Below, piece by piece: positions 17,501 through 25,358 of a stretch of DNA of 64,000 bases. Source of the DNA: Opitutaceae bacterium (lineage in GTDB: Bacteria > Verrucomicrobiota > Verrucomicrobiia > Opitutales > Opitutaceae); NCBI GenBank assembly GCA_028284385.1, contig JANQRT010000069.1:186001-250000 (forward strand), written 5' to 3'. The translations under genes and the position numbers were made by a program. Every line of letters starts with the position of its first letter. Positions within the stretch are counted from its first letter, which is position 1. Under the pieces are notes generated by a model that had not been told where the DNA came from, did not search any database, and saw only the letters and a program-made list of their open reading frames with translations.

Positions 17501-18380
17501 TTTCTCGGGCGAGCCAAGAGGCTGCATTTTCAATCGCATGGACGAGGCCATGAATTACGCGGCAGCCATGCAGCGCGATAGAGAGGCTGGTCAGAACTCC
17601 TTTTTCGATATGCTTGAGGAAGAGCCAGCCTCAAACGGAAATGGAAGTCTAACTATTCCGCAAAACGGTTTTGACGCCTCCCAACAGTTCCCGAAAAACG
17701 AGATGCTGAGATACGAAAAGGAGCTGCTGGGCTTTTACGTTTCCGGGCATCCACTTGACGACTACAAGGGCCTAGCGGAAGCCCTTACTAGCTTTGATAT
17801 TGAGAAAATGAATAAGGAGCTTGGCGACCGCGTAGAGTTCCAGGTTTGCGGCATTGCTTCAGGAGTCGTGAAGAAACTATCCCGCCGCGACAATCGCCCA
17901 TGGGCTCTCTTCAACGTTGGAACGCTCCAGGGCTCAGTCCAGGTCAATTGCTATGCCGACGCCTTTGAAAACTATGGAGAAAACCTGGAAAACGAGAAGC
18001 TGGTCATCGTAAAAGGAAGCGTTTTCCGCAACGAGGAAGGCGTTCGACTCAGCGTCCAGGAAATCTATCCACTGGAACCCTACCTGCCAGGTCAAATAAA
18101 GCATATTACCTGGATTCTCGACGCTAAAAAGGATACCGAATCGTTCTTCTATCTGTATCGGGAATTTTTGGACAAGTCCAGAGGCGAGACCACTAGCGAC
18201 ATCGCTTTCCAAGTCGACGACGAAACGATGATAGCGGCTCCTACCGCAGCATCTTTAAGGTGGCAGGTCAACACGGACCAATGGACGAAGCTTCGCAATC
18301 ATGACTCCGTAGTAGGATGTATCGTACAATCGCATCCTATTCGCTTGAAGGAACAGGAGCGTCGTTGGTCGAGAGCGTGA
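14583..18380 (+). CDS. dnaE: DNA polymerase III alpha subunit
   Basis: This 1265-residue protein is the replicative C-family polymerase. The N-terminal PHP domain opens 'FVHLHNHTHYSLLDGC'. The palm has GPGRGSGAGS near 445 and the catalytic PDFDIDF at about 485-490. Further on come 'FGFNKAHSTCYAMIAYRTAYLKANYP'-type motifs near 825, a helix-hairpin-helix region (about 920-965) and an OB fold (about 1080-1160). The C-terminal tail is short compared with E. coli DnaE. Its TGA ends exactly where the convergent ComB-like gene ends. Confidence 0.97.
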   Translation: MSAAKGPFVHLHNHTHYSLLDGCAKPTRAAARAKELGMPALAMTDHGNLFGAIDFYLACKKEGINPLIGCELYYVNDHKQSERPRRERRRTDDIGDIPEDYVPSPADFPQYQIHHKGVIAKDFEGYQNLCKLVSDAHINGVYYKPRTDIEKLAKYSKGLIGLSGCINGVASQYLIYGDYEKARKATGQFVDIFGKENYFIELQDHGMPVQKRIIPGLIKLAKEFDLKVICANDSHYVYKEDAEPHDALLCIQTGKIISDPNRMKYPSQEFYLKSREEMYEIFKDIPESLDNTVHVGEMCSLEIPFGENHYPVFETPPELKSFKRDPDAFDRILDIYETEKTKVNKQNGIEEICKLGPEEREEFKKHGMLLLELCKRGLKERYGVDYDNRETYVPKEGQREDFADFVCGQMDFQLAIIAGTGFIDYFLIVWDFINFARNRNIPVGPGRGSGAGSIVSYVLKITDIEPLRFDLLFERMLNLERVSPPDFDIDFCMRRREDVVNFVREKYGHDNVANIITYGTFGAKMIIRDMARVNDVPFAEADKLAKMIPDELNISLEASVEKSKELRDEMARNPVANKIVEQGKIIEGMVRNTGKHACGVIIGDQPIHNLVPVTLQEGDLTTQYAKGPAEDLGLLKMDFLGLKNLTVMDDAQKSVRLGRNLPDFDIEKVDLNDEKTYQLLNQGKTIGVFQLESSGMQSLCRQIDLSKFEEIIALVALYRPGPMQFIPQFIKGKKDASTIEVPHPLLKDLVSETYGIMVYQEQVMEAARIISGYTLGEADILRKAMGKKIASVMEAQKEVFVAGADKTHGISRKKALDIFAILEKFAAYGFNKAHSTCYAMIAYRTAYLKANYPVEFLAAALSCELGNSDSVSKFIDEAEAMHVRILSPDVNISRDAFTPVIDDPEDQAAGRPGSIRFGLAAIKGVGNAAASRIIEERESNGDFKDFDDFLSRVDTKAVNRRVLECLVKTGAFDFSGEPRGCIFNRMDEAMNYAAAMQRDREAGQNSFFDMLEEEPASNGNGSLTIPQNGFDASQQFPKNEMLRYEKELLGFYVSGHPLDDYKGLAEALTSFDIEKMNKELGDRVEFQVCGIASGVVKKLSRRDNRPWALFNVGTLQGSVQVNCYADAFENYGENLENEKLVIVKGSVFRNEEGVRLSVQEIYPLEPYLPGQIKHITWILDAKKDTESFFYLYREFLDKSRGETTSDIAFQVDDETMIAAPTAASLRWQVNTDQWTKLRNHDSVVGCIVQSHPIRLKEQERRWSRA

Positions 18381-19112
18381 TCAACCTGCAAAACCGCCGG
18401 AAGAAAAGCTCCCGTTTTCCAACTCGATTACTGCATCGCTAGAGTCATAGTCGAAAGACATTTCCACATCCTCGGAAAAACCTTTGCCCACAAGTTCCCT
18501 GGCTGACGAACAGCGACCCAATTCACTAAATCCATCTGCCTTATTTTGCTCGAAAACTTCTATGGCGCTCTTGGCCTCGGGAGAAGAGGAACCGCTTAAG
18601 GCGCCCAAGATCCCACCCGCTCCTACGAGATCTTCAAGAGCCGGCCGGAGAGAGTCATCGGCCCAACGCTCTCCAGCAGCAATTACCAGCTTGGGCCCAG
18701 ATAGGGTGTTCAAATGTTCGGCGAGTTTTGACGCGTTTCGCAAACAGCCGCAAAAGGTTCGTTTCGCTTTAGATTCGAAGCTCAGGAGAGAGCCGTTTGG
18801 CGAAGGTAAGACAATCCGCTCTCCAGGACGAACTTGATCTAGTGAAACGGGAGACAGCGAGTAGCCTGTATCGGTTTTCTGGGAACGAGAAACTGCTAGC
18901 ATCGCATCGCGCTCTTCGGCAAAGGCTTGCGCTCGTTCGTCTTTCCAACGAAACGGATAAACCATTGCTCCACGACTGCATGAAACATCGACGCAAGTCG
19001 AAAAAGATAGGACATCAACAATAACGACAGCCTCTACCATAGGCGATAATGCGTTTAAACCCTCCAGACCCCACTCGAAGCGCAACTGATAATTCGATTG
19101 GTCGTAATACAT
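18381..19112 (-). CDS. ComB-like 2-phosphosulfolactate phosphatase family protein
   Basis: The 243-residue protein resembles ComB: 'VVIVDVLSFSTCVDVSCSRGA' near residue 30, 'RIVLPSPNGSLLSF' near 95-108 and 'FCGCLRNASKLAEHL' after it, then 'KLVIAAGERWAD' and 'LEDLVGAGGIL'. ComB removes phosphate from 2-phosphosulfolactate in coenzyme M synthesis, but many bacteria carry the family without that pathway, so the substrate is uncertain. It is single on its strand, with a terminator just upstream that insulates it from the AsmA-like gene. Confidence 0.78.
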   Translation of the reverse strand: MYYDQSNYQLRFEWGLEGLNALSPMVEAVVIVDVLSFSTCVDVSCSRGAMVYPFRWKDERAQAFAEERDAMLAVSRSQKTDTGYSLSPVSLDQVRPGERIVLPSPNGSLLSFESKAKRTFCGCLRNASKLAEHLNTLSGPKLVIAAGERWADDSLRPALEDLVGAGGILGALSGSSSPEAKSAIEVFEQNKADGFSELGRCSSARELVGKGFSEDVEMSFDYDSSDAVIELENGSFSSGGFAG

Positions 19113-19126
19113 ATCCTGTCGTATCC

Positions 19127-19157
19127 AAAAAATAAAGCGAGCTAGGGACTAGCTCGC
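19127..19157 (-). terminator. Intrinsic terminator after the AsmA-like gene
   Basis: A perfect 9-bp stem (GCGAGCTAG with CTAGCTCGC, 19157-19149 and 19145-19137, minus reading) with a three-base loop and the tail TTTATTTTTT at 19136-19127. Confidence 0.9.
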
Positions 19158-19189
19158 TCCATAAAATGAATTTAGGCCTTCAACGGGAC

Positions 19190-19960
19190 TTATTCGGGCT
19201 GTTTTTCCTCCTCGCCTTGAATAGCCCCTCTTATGCCCTGCAAGAGTCCGCCGACTTTCTCCTTCGCTTTTTCGCCAAAGCTTTTGAGCTGGGACGAAAC
19301 GGAGATGCCAGATGCGGCAACCGAAGCGATCGTCTCTTGATTTATTGAATTGATAGCGACTCGAAGCACCTCCTGCAAGGTAGCGCCATTTTCGCCTTGG
19401 CCGATTTCCTTTAGCTCGATGTCCGGTAAATCTACAATGATCGGCTCTTCCTGGACAGCTGGAATGAGAACAGTGATTTTTCCATTAGTGATGCGAAAGA
19501 GGTCGATTTGGAAAGCCTTTCCACTAGCGGATTCTTCTTCCTCCTCAGCCGCAGGACCCGTAAAGGATTCTATGTTGGCCAGAATCTGACCGATATTGCT
19601 CTTCCCGGATCCCATTTCGTACGTGATCTCCGGACCGTCAATCACGATCTGTTGGATGACCACCTTGTCGGAAAGAGCCGACCACGGATCGAGATCCAAA
19701 TCGATACTGCCGAGTTCGATGCTGCTTGGCATTTGATAGCCTTCAGGATTCCCAACCACGAGACCGCCTAAGGAGGCCGAACCGGAAAGAAGAGAAAAAT
19801 CGACCTTTTTGAGGGTGACATCAGTCTGGGTGACTTCAGGCCCGAAGGCCTCAACTCCGGCAGCGATGCCCTTTCCAACGACGCTGGAGAAACCAAAGAG
19901 GACGACACAGCCAATAACCAGGAGAACGACAACAATAGCGATAACTTTTTTCATGGGCAA
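19190..19960 (-). CDS. AsmA-like membrane-anchored protein
   Basis: This 256-residue protein has one N-terminal hydrophobic helix (about 5-26) and then a beta-rich periplasmic region with the pattern 'GNPEGYQMPSSIELGSIDLDLDPWSAL' and 'IVIDGPEITYE', typical of the C-terminal part of AsmA/DUF748-type proteins. A glutamate-rich linker lies at about 137-145, and the C-terminus has amphipathic helices. AsmA relatives act at the envelope, some in lipid transport; the role here is unproven. The start is either 19960 or the MKK codon at 19954. Confidence 0.65.
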   Translation of the reverse strand: MPMKKVIAIVVVLLVIGCVVLFGFSSVVGKGIAAGVEAFGPEVTQTDVTLKKVDFSLLSGSASLGGLVVGNPEGYQMPSSIELGSIDLDLDPWSALSDKVVIQQIVIDGPEITYEMGSGKSNIGQILANIESFTGPAAEEEEESASGKAFQIDLFRITNGKITVLIPAVQEEPIIVDLPDIELKEIGQGENGATLQEVLRVAINSINQETIASVAASGISVSSQLKSFGEKAKEKVGGLLQGIRGAIQGEEEKQPE

Positions 19961-20103
19961 AATCGTGTGGGGATAACTGTTAGACTTATGGAAAGAATTG
20001 CCAAATCTTTTCCGATGACACGCCTATTTTGCAAAAGAGCCAAACCGTCACTTTTACGTATCAATTTAGACGGTACATTTCGACCAGATAAAGTCGATTT
20101 CGC

Positions 20104-21051
20104 TTAATGAGAATTTCTCGCTCTTACCTCAATATCGCCATCCACGGTACGTAATTGCACAAAAGAGCCTCCTCCATTAATTTCGATTTGGTAGGATGTC
20201 TCCGAATGACCAAAATGGATGTGCGGAATGGGATGGACGTGAGAAACAGGAGGCACGGGGGGCATGGGAGGAACAGGATGAGCGACACCCTTAGATCGCT
20301 CTGTCTTAGTTTCTCTTTGGACCACTCGACGGGTTTCTTTTTGGACCACCCGATTAGACTCCCTCTGGATCACTCGATTCGACTCTTTTTCAATCACTCG
20401 ATTGGAGTCCGTGTATGCTCCATCGAAAAAATCGTCATCGACCTCAACATCGCCATCAAAGGCGCTTGCCGATAAAACCGCGCCTATGTCCGTAGGCATT
20501 TCGAGCTCGATATCGCCATCCAGCGTATTCAGGGAAATGAAGAATTCCTCTGGCAAAGAAGAGGCTAGCGAAAGCTCAACGTCCCCATCAACGGTACTCG
20601 CAATTACTGATCCTTGCATGTCTCGCATGTCGAGATCCCCGTCTTTGGAAGAGATCTCGAACTCGCCAGATAATTCGCGCATGGCGATATCTCCATCGAT
20701 GATCTCTATTTTTACATTCGATTTGTATGGAACTTTTAACGACAGGTCTTTGAGATCGCTAAGCGCTCCAAAGTGGATATCCACGCTATTGCCAGCCTGC
20801 GAGACATGCCAGCCTTTGGGCAGGAACTTAGGCCGATCCTCGTCGAAGTCTCCACGAGCCCTAAGGCGAATGACATCGCCCTCATAGCCGACCACATCGA
20901 CATCTCCATTGATTGCCGAGACCTCTACGTTGCAGCGTTCATCCTTCAGCTCCAGCTCGATGGGAAACTCGAGAACGTCCTTAGCAAAGCCAATCCAATG
21001 CCCGATAAACAAGCCGTAGAGTGGCAAATGAACTGCAAATCGGAGCTTCAT
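20104..21051 (-). CDS. DUF4097-type adhesin-like protein with repeat insertion
   Basis: This 315-residue exported protein is built of short beta repeats around DGD: NGDVDV, DGDIAM, DGDLDM, DGDVEL, DGDIEL, DGDVEV and DGDIEV, the mark of the DUF4097 beta-helix family. An N-terminal hydrophobic segment (about 5-20) is probably a signal. Between the sixth and last repeat lies a foreign-looking segment: four eight-residue units of the form SNRVIQRE (216-247), a proline run and a histidine-rich part up to 282. It is the third gene of the ECF sigma operon, 8 bp after the HEAT protein. Confidence 0.75.
   Translation of the reverse strand: MKLRFAVHLPLYGLFIGHWIGFAKDVLEFPIELELKDERCNVEVSAINGDVDVVGYEGDVIRLRARGDFDEDRPKFLPKGWHVSQAGNSVDIHFGALSDLKDLSLKVPYKSNVKIEIIDGDIAMRELSGEFEISSKDGDLDMRDMQGSVIASTVDGDVELSLASSLPEEFFISLNTLDGDIELEMPTDIGAVLSASAFDGDVEVDDDFFDGAYTDSNRVIEKESNRVIQRESNRVVQKETRRVVQRETKTERSKGVAHPVPPMPPVPPVSHVHPIPHIHFGHSETSYQIEINGGGSFVQLRTVDGDIEVRARNSH
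20311..20406 (-). repeat. Four tandem 24-bp units coding an eight-residue repeat
   Basis: Inside the DUF4097 gene, four consecutive in-frame 24-bp units encode (S/T)(N/R)RV(I/V)(E/Q)(K/R)E. The DNA units are imperfect, with changes that mostly keep the charge pattern, so the array has been kept as protein. Confidence 0.85.
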
Positions 21052-21059
21052 CGTTTCGC

Positions 21060-21884
21060 CTATATTAACATTCCTTCCTTCTTTCTGGTTGCAGTCGCTT
21101 CAGTTCTTTCAGCCGATATCTGATCAATAGCTTGCCGAGCTCTCTCCCGAACCGATGGATGCACTTCATCATCTCCAGCGAGGCGACTGAGCTCTGGCAG
21201 CGAGGACCTATCGCCAATTGTAGCCAGAATATCAATCACCTGAACTTTCACAAGCGAATGCTCATCCGCATGGAGCAAGGATCTTAACTCTGTAATAACG
21301 GGATCGCTCTGAGCGAACGGATAAAGAGCGCCTAAAGCTGCCAGCCTGACATTGACGCTGCTATCGGTCTGCACGGTTTTGAGAAGAGCGGGGATAAAGG
21401 CGCCACTAGGCTCTTCAATGGTGGCGCACTGCAGGGCTCCGCGCATCCGATCCGTAGCCGAAGCCTGTTGCAACATGCTCAAAGCGACCAGCTCTCGTGA
21501 AGCCTTTAGCTCGTTTCTAAGAGCGGCGATGTCTTCCCGTTCCCCCTGGTTGAATAGGAGGGAATTTCCAAGGAAGAAGCCGAAAAGAAAAATGGCAGCC
21601 AAACCAATCCAGGGGGCAAGCGAACCCAACCGAAAATTAACCGTCTTCGTTTCGCTCCATTGATTTTCGCTTTCAATGTTTCCGTGTTTATAGACTTGGA
21701 GCGCGTCTTCGAATGCCTGCTGACTGTGGGCGGACGGCTGGGGCATTTCGATTTTTTTCAGATTCCGCCAAAGCGTTGCCAGATCTTCCCGATCGCCATG
21801 AGAAGCGGATGCCGGATTGTCAGAGCGATCGTTTTCGTCGACCAAGCCTTCGATGAATCGCTCCACTGATTCTCGTTCTTTCAT
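21060..21884 (-). CDS. Transmembrane HEAT-repeat protein, putative anti-sigma factor
   Basis: The 274-residue protein has a cytoplasmic N-terminal region of about 85 residues, one membrane helix (about 92-112), a short coiled-coil segment and a periplasmic HEAT-repeat domain (about 150-250). Its start overlaps the end of the ECF sigma gene by four bases (ATGA), the arrangement usual for sigma and anti-sigma pairs. I see no zinc-finger (HxxxCxxC) motif, so the anti-sigma role is inferred from position and topology only. Confidence 0.65.
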   Translation of the reverse strand: MKERESVERFIEGLVDENDRSDNPASASHGDREDLATLWRNLKKIEMPQPSAHSQQAFEDALQVYKHGNIESENQWSETKTVNFRLGSLAPWIGLAAIFLFGFFLGNSLLFNQGEREDIAALRNELKASRELVALSMLQQASATDRMRGALQCATIEEPSGAFIPALLKTVQTDSSVNVRLAALGALYPFAQSDPVITELRSLLHADEHSLVKVQVIDILATIGDRSSLPELSRLAGDDEVHPSVRERARQAIDQISAERTEATATRKKEGMLI

Positions 21885-22450
21885 TGAGATACTCCTTCCG
21901 TTAAGTTTTCAAATTCCTTTCGCAAGGCCTCGAGGGCCCTGAATATTCTAGCTTTGACTGTGCCGAGCTTGCAATCGAGGGCGTAGGCAATCTCCTCGCA
22001 TTTAAGCCCCTGAAAGCGACTTAGAATAATCACTTCTTTTTTCGCTTCTGGAAGATTATCAAGCGCCTGGCGCAGGAGGTCCAAGTCGTTCCCCCTGCCG
22101 AACCCAATGTCCTCCCTACTGACGGTAGGTTCCTCGATATTCGAGTCCGGATCGTCCAGAACGGTAACGGATCGGCCCTCTTTCCGAGCCCAGTCAAAAT
22201 AGGTGTTGCGAGCGATACGAAACAGCCAGGAAGTGAAATTGTTTTGGGACTTGAAGGAATTGCGGTATTTGAGGGCCCGAAGAAAAACGTCCTGCGTCAA
22301 GTCTTCCGCCGCATGAGTCTTGCCAGTCAAAGAACAAAGGTAGCCGTACACATGGCCGTGATGCCGCTTAAAAAGTAGTCCCATCTGGTCGAGATCTCCT
22401 TCTTTGACGGCGACCATCAAGCTGTCATCGCTGAGCTCGTCGTTTTGCAT
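21881..22450 (-). CDS. ECF RNA polymerase sigma factor
   Basis: This 189-residue sigma-70 family protein has region 2 at about 20-90, with 'DLTQDVFLRALKYRN' and 'FTSWLFRIARNTYFDWARK', and region 4 at about 125-180, with 'LPEAKKEVIILSRFQGLKCEEIAYALDCKLGTVKARIFRAL'. This is the layout of extracytoplasmic-function sigma factors. It heads the operon with the HEAT-repeat membrane protein and the DUF4097 protein, and so probably responds to envelope state. Its target promoter could not be deduced. Confidence 0.92.
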   Translation of the reverse strand: MQNDELSDDSLMVAVKEGDLDQMGLLFKRHHGHVYGYLCSLTGKTHAAEDLTQDVFLRALKYRNSFKSQNNFTSWLFRIARNTYFDWARKEGRSVTVLDDPDSNIEEPTVSREDIGFGRGNDLDLLRQALDNLPEAKKEVIILSRFQGLKCEEIAYALDCKLGTVKARIFRALEALRKEFENLTEGVSQ

Positions 22451-22561
22451 GCAATTTTGACTACCTTCATCAATACTGCAGCAGAGGGATCAAGGTTGCC
22501 AAATAATTTGCGAAGCCTCGAATGGCGGTTCGAGGGGGAAGGCGCAGCTACGGATTTCTTT

Positions 22562-23137
22562 CTAGAAATTCGAAGCTAGCTCGAAATGGCCATCCTCGTA
22601 GGAATAGTTAATCGGAACAAGCGAAGTTCTGATTTCCTCCATGCCTGAAAAAAAGTGGAGATTGTCGGGCATTTCGTAACCAAGTTTCACGTACACTCGC
22701 AGCGTTTTCTTCTTGCCGGCTTTAAGAGGACCCAGCGATCGACAGTAGAAGGATTTTTTTCCGTAGGTGTCGAATCCCAAGGCGAAATAGCAGTCGCTCA
22801 GATCGGCGTCGGAAGTGACGTCGCAAATCAAGGTATACCAGTTCTGGGAACTATTGAACATGAGGACGCCGCCGCTCTTAGTCACTCCCGCTCGCTCATT
22901 CTTGCGAATGTCGATTTTCAGAAAGCCTTCGGCAAACGAGTCGGAAGGGAGCAGGGTGAGCTTCTTGGCGCTGCCCCTGATCAGATCATCGCCGGTAAAG
23001 CAAAGGGGAATACCGCGATTCACCTCGGCGACCGGCAAGTACTGACCATCATTGAGACAATAAAGAACGCTTTGGGCGTTAATGGAGAAGGGGATGAGAA
23101 ACAGAACAACCAGGAGAAGCGAGCGACAGTATTTCAT
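22562..23137 (-). CDS. Exported protein of unknown function
   Basis: The 191-residue protein has a clear signal peptide (about 1-22, ending INAQ). The mature part is beta-rich and has five cysteines, which may form disulfides. I recognise no family. It lies 111 bp before the sigma gene on the same strand. No terminator is visible between them, so it could be read into the ECF operon, but this is not shown. Confidence 0.6.
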   Translation of the reverse strand: MKYCRSLLLVVLFLIPFSINAQSVLYCLNDGQYLPVAEVNRGIPLCFTGDDLIRGSAKKLTLLPSDSFAEGFLKIDIRKNERAGVTKSGGVLMFNSSQNWYTLICDVTSDADLSDCYFALGFDTYGKKSFYCRSLGPLKAGKKKTLRVYVKLGYEMPDNLHFFSGMEEIRTSLVPINYSYEDGHFELASNF

Positions 23138-23507
23138 CTGAAACGGGGATTGAAGGGCACAGATATTTAATACGGCGCTTCAGGCCTTGATTTAAGCGAC
23201 GATCAGACCTTTTCGAAAAAAACGTTTCGTGCCTGTCCATCCACTTGGATTGATCATTTACGGGCTGCTTTTTAGCGCATTTTCGACAAAGAATTTTGAA
23301 CGTTTTTCGCTAAAAACGATCAGAGGAAATCGCCCCCGATTGTGTATCAGTAATTGTATGACAGCATTTCTGTATTGAGGGCCTCGGGATCAACGACTTA
23401 GTGGAAATGGACGCCTGATTCCAAGATAAGACTAAGACCTCGTAGAAACTAGTCGCCAGAATGGATTATTGGAGTATAGTAATCATAAATTGCTGTGCAT
23501 TGACAGT
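23138..23507. other. Divergent intergenic region with AT-rich inverted repeats
   Basis: About 370 bp between the exported-protein gene (minus) and the SDR gene (plus). It holds TTTTTAGCG (23269-23277) inverted as CGCTAAAAA (23308-23316), overlapping a tighter palindrome CGTTTTT/AAAAACG (23301-23307 with 23312-23318). These could be operator or promoter elements. No protein or RNA gene is supported. Confidence 0.4.
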
Positions 23508-24383
23508 ATGGCGCTCGACTCTCCTATCATTACCCTTATCACTGGCTGCAGCTCAGGAATCGGCTTCGAATTGCTCAAATTGTTCAATAAGGAGCCTTAT
23601 AGAATTGTGGCCACCGCTCTGCCAGAATCGGCCGAGAAGCTAGCGAATGATCCTGTCGCCCAAAGCGACCGAATTTGGATTCGAAAACTTGACGTATCCG
23701 ACTTCGAAAAGGCCACGACCATCGTCGAGGAAACCAATAGCAAATGGGGGCCGATAGACCTTCTCATCAACAACGCCGGGATTTCCTACCGATCGGTGAT
23801 CGAGGATATGACGCCAGAAGATGAACAAAAACAGATAGCGGTAAATTATCTTGGACCCATGCACCTCATCCGTCAGTGCCTTCCAGATATGCGTAGACGC
23901 AAGAATGGACGCATCATCAACGTGTCCTCGGTAGGCGGTATGATGGCCATGCCGACCATGGCTTCCTACTCCGCTTCGAAGTTCGCGCTCGAGGGAGCGA
24001 CCGAATCGCTCTGGTACGAGATGCGTCCCTGGAATATCAAGGTCACACTGGTTCGGCCAGGTTTCATCAATTCCATCGCCTTTCAAAAAGTACTCTACTC
24101 CAGCAAACGAAAATCAGGAGCGAGTTCCTCGTCTTACGATTCCCACTACCATTGCATGACGAAATTCGTGGAGAAACTGATGACGAAATCCAGCAGTACA
24201 TCCGCCAGCGTTGCCAGAAGAATATTCAAAACAGCTCGTATGGAGCGCCCACCCCTGCGAGTAGCAGGAACCCGTGACGCCTGGTTTTTCTATTTCATAC
24301 GGCGACTGCTTCCTCGAGCCTTGTATCACAAGCTTTTATACATAAGCCTGCCCGGCAGAAAAGAATGGGGAAAGAAAAAGTGA
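23508..24383 (+). CDS. Short-chain dehydrogenase/reductase
   Basis: A 291-residue classical SDR. The cofactor motif is GCSSGIG, with NNAG later, the catalytic serine in 'NVSSVGG' and the Y-x3-K pair in YSASK. The C-terminal 60 residues are basic and hydrophobic, possibly membrane-associated. I choose ATG 23508 over an upstream TTG at 23469 because homologous proteins begin just before the glycine motif. The DoxX-like gene overlaps its end by 19 bases. The substrate cannot be told from sequence. Confidence 0.85.
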   Translation: MALDSPIITLITGCSSGIGFELLKLFNKEPYRIVATALPESAEKLANDPVAQSDRIWIRKLDVSDFEKATTIVEETNSKWGPIDLLINNAGISYRSVIEDMTPEDEQKQIAVNYLGPMHLIRQCLPDMRRRKNGRIINVSSVGGMMAMPTMASYSASKFALEGATESLWYEMRPWNIKVTLVRPGFINSIAFQKVLYSSKRKSGASSSSYDSHYHCMTKFVEKLMTKSSSTSASVARRIFKTARMERPPLRVAGTRDAWFFYFIRRLLPRALYHKLLYISLPGRKEWGKKK

Positions 24384-24835
24384 GCGAAAAAGCCAATCGA
24401 CGAGATATCATCGATATCATGTTCAGGGTCCTGTTCAGCTTGATTTTTCTGGCACTGGGAGCCGAGCATCTGTTTAGCGATCAGCTCATTCAAAAACTGA
24501 TGCCGGATTGGATGCCCGTTCCTCGATTAGTGTCCATTCTCACGGGTCTGGTTTTGCTGGTCGGAGGCGGTATGATCGCTCTGGGCTTCAAGCTTCGTCT
24601 CGCAGCGACATCGCTCATCGTGTTTCTTTTACTTGCAACGATACTAGTGCACGGCGCCAATCTCATGGGAACGCCGGAATTCATAGACGAAGACCATGCC
24701 TGGCTATGGGCGATTTTGCAGCGAAGCAACTACGCTAAGAATATTTGCCTGATTGGTGTTTGCCTTCGCCTCCTCTACTACACGCCTGGCCGCTGGAGTC
24801 TAGAAGCTAGACTGGCATCGAGTAAAGAAAGCTGA
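24365..24835 (+). CDS. DoxX-like membrane protein
   Basis: The 156-residue product has four hydrophobic helices and the early pattern 'FRVLFSLIFLALGAEHLF' followed by 'LMPDWMPVPRLVSILTGLVLLVGG', as in DoxX/DUF417-type small membrane proteins. Its start lies within the SDR gene, so the two are probably co-expressed, as often seen for DoxX with oxidoreductases. Function is unknown beyond a likely link to redox or quinone metabolism. Confidence 0.7.
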   Translation: MGKEKVSEKANRRDIIDIMFRVLFSLIFLALGAEHLFSDQLIQKLMPDWMPVPRLVSILTGLVLLVGGGMIALGFKLRLAATSLIVFLLLATILVHGANLMGTPEFIDEDHAWLWAILQRSNYAKNICLIGVCLRLLYYTPGRWSLEARLASSKES

Positions 24836-24913
24836 ATTACGAAGTGCCCCTGAAAACAGACGGGACGAGGAAATTCTTAAACTAGAGGACAGCGAAATGA
24901 CTTTAACCATAAA

Positions 24914-25342
24914 ATGAATACCTCTGATACCGAAAATTTTTGTAACGCCACTACAGCTGGGGAAATTGACAAAGCCTTAGCCCTGATGGAACAAGATCCG
25001 TCCCTCGTGAATTCAAGAGGTTCGGTCCATCCCGACCATCGTGAGTTCATGGCAAAAAATGGAGCCGCTGATGGATGGACGCCCCTTCATCTGGCAGCTC
25101 ACTACGGGCAACTGGAAATTGCCAGAGCTTTGATTCAAAAAGGAGCCGACTTAAATGCCATAGCCGACAATGAAATCGCGAACACGCCCCTGCACGCCGC
25201 GGTGGCCGGAGGCAAAACCGGATTGGCAGAGCTTTTGAAGGAGGCAGGAGCCCGTCTCGAACTGAAAGACAGGAATGGATTCACTCCATCAGAACTCGCC
25301 AAACAAAGTGAAAGGCCAGACCTGGTGGCGCTCCTAGAGTAG
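24914..25342 (+). CDS. Ankyrin-repeat protein
   Basis: This 142-residue protein is made almost wholly of ankyrin repeats: 'DGWTPLHLAAHYGQLEIARALIQKGADLN', then 'NTPLHAAVAGGKTGLAELLKEAGARLELKDRNGFTPSEL'. It has no signal peptide. Such proteins mediate protein-protein contact; the partner is unknown. It is convergent with the ECF-linked membrane protein gene. Confidence 0.85.
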   Translation: MNTSDTENFCNATTAGEIDKALALMEQDPSLVNSRGSVHPDHREFMAKNGAADGWTPLHLAAHYGQLEIARALIQKGADLNAIADNEIANTPLHAAVAGGKTGLAELLKEAGARLELKDRNGFTPSELAKQSERPDLVALLE

Positions 25343-25358
25343 CCGCTTCGATGACTTT

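Noticed and set aside
20311..20406. Regular 24-bp repeats as a possible CRISPR array
   Set aside because: Units are contiguous without spacers, in frame, and encode a protein repeat.
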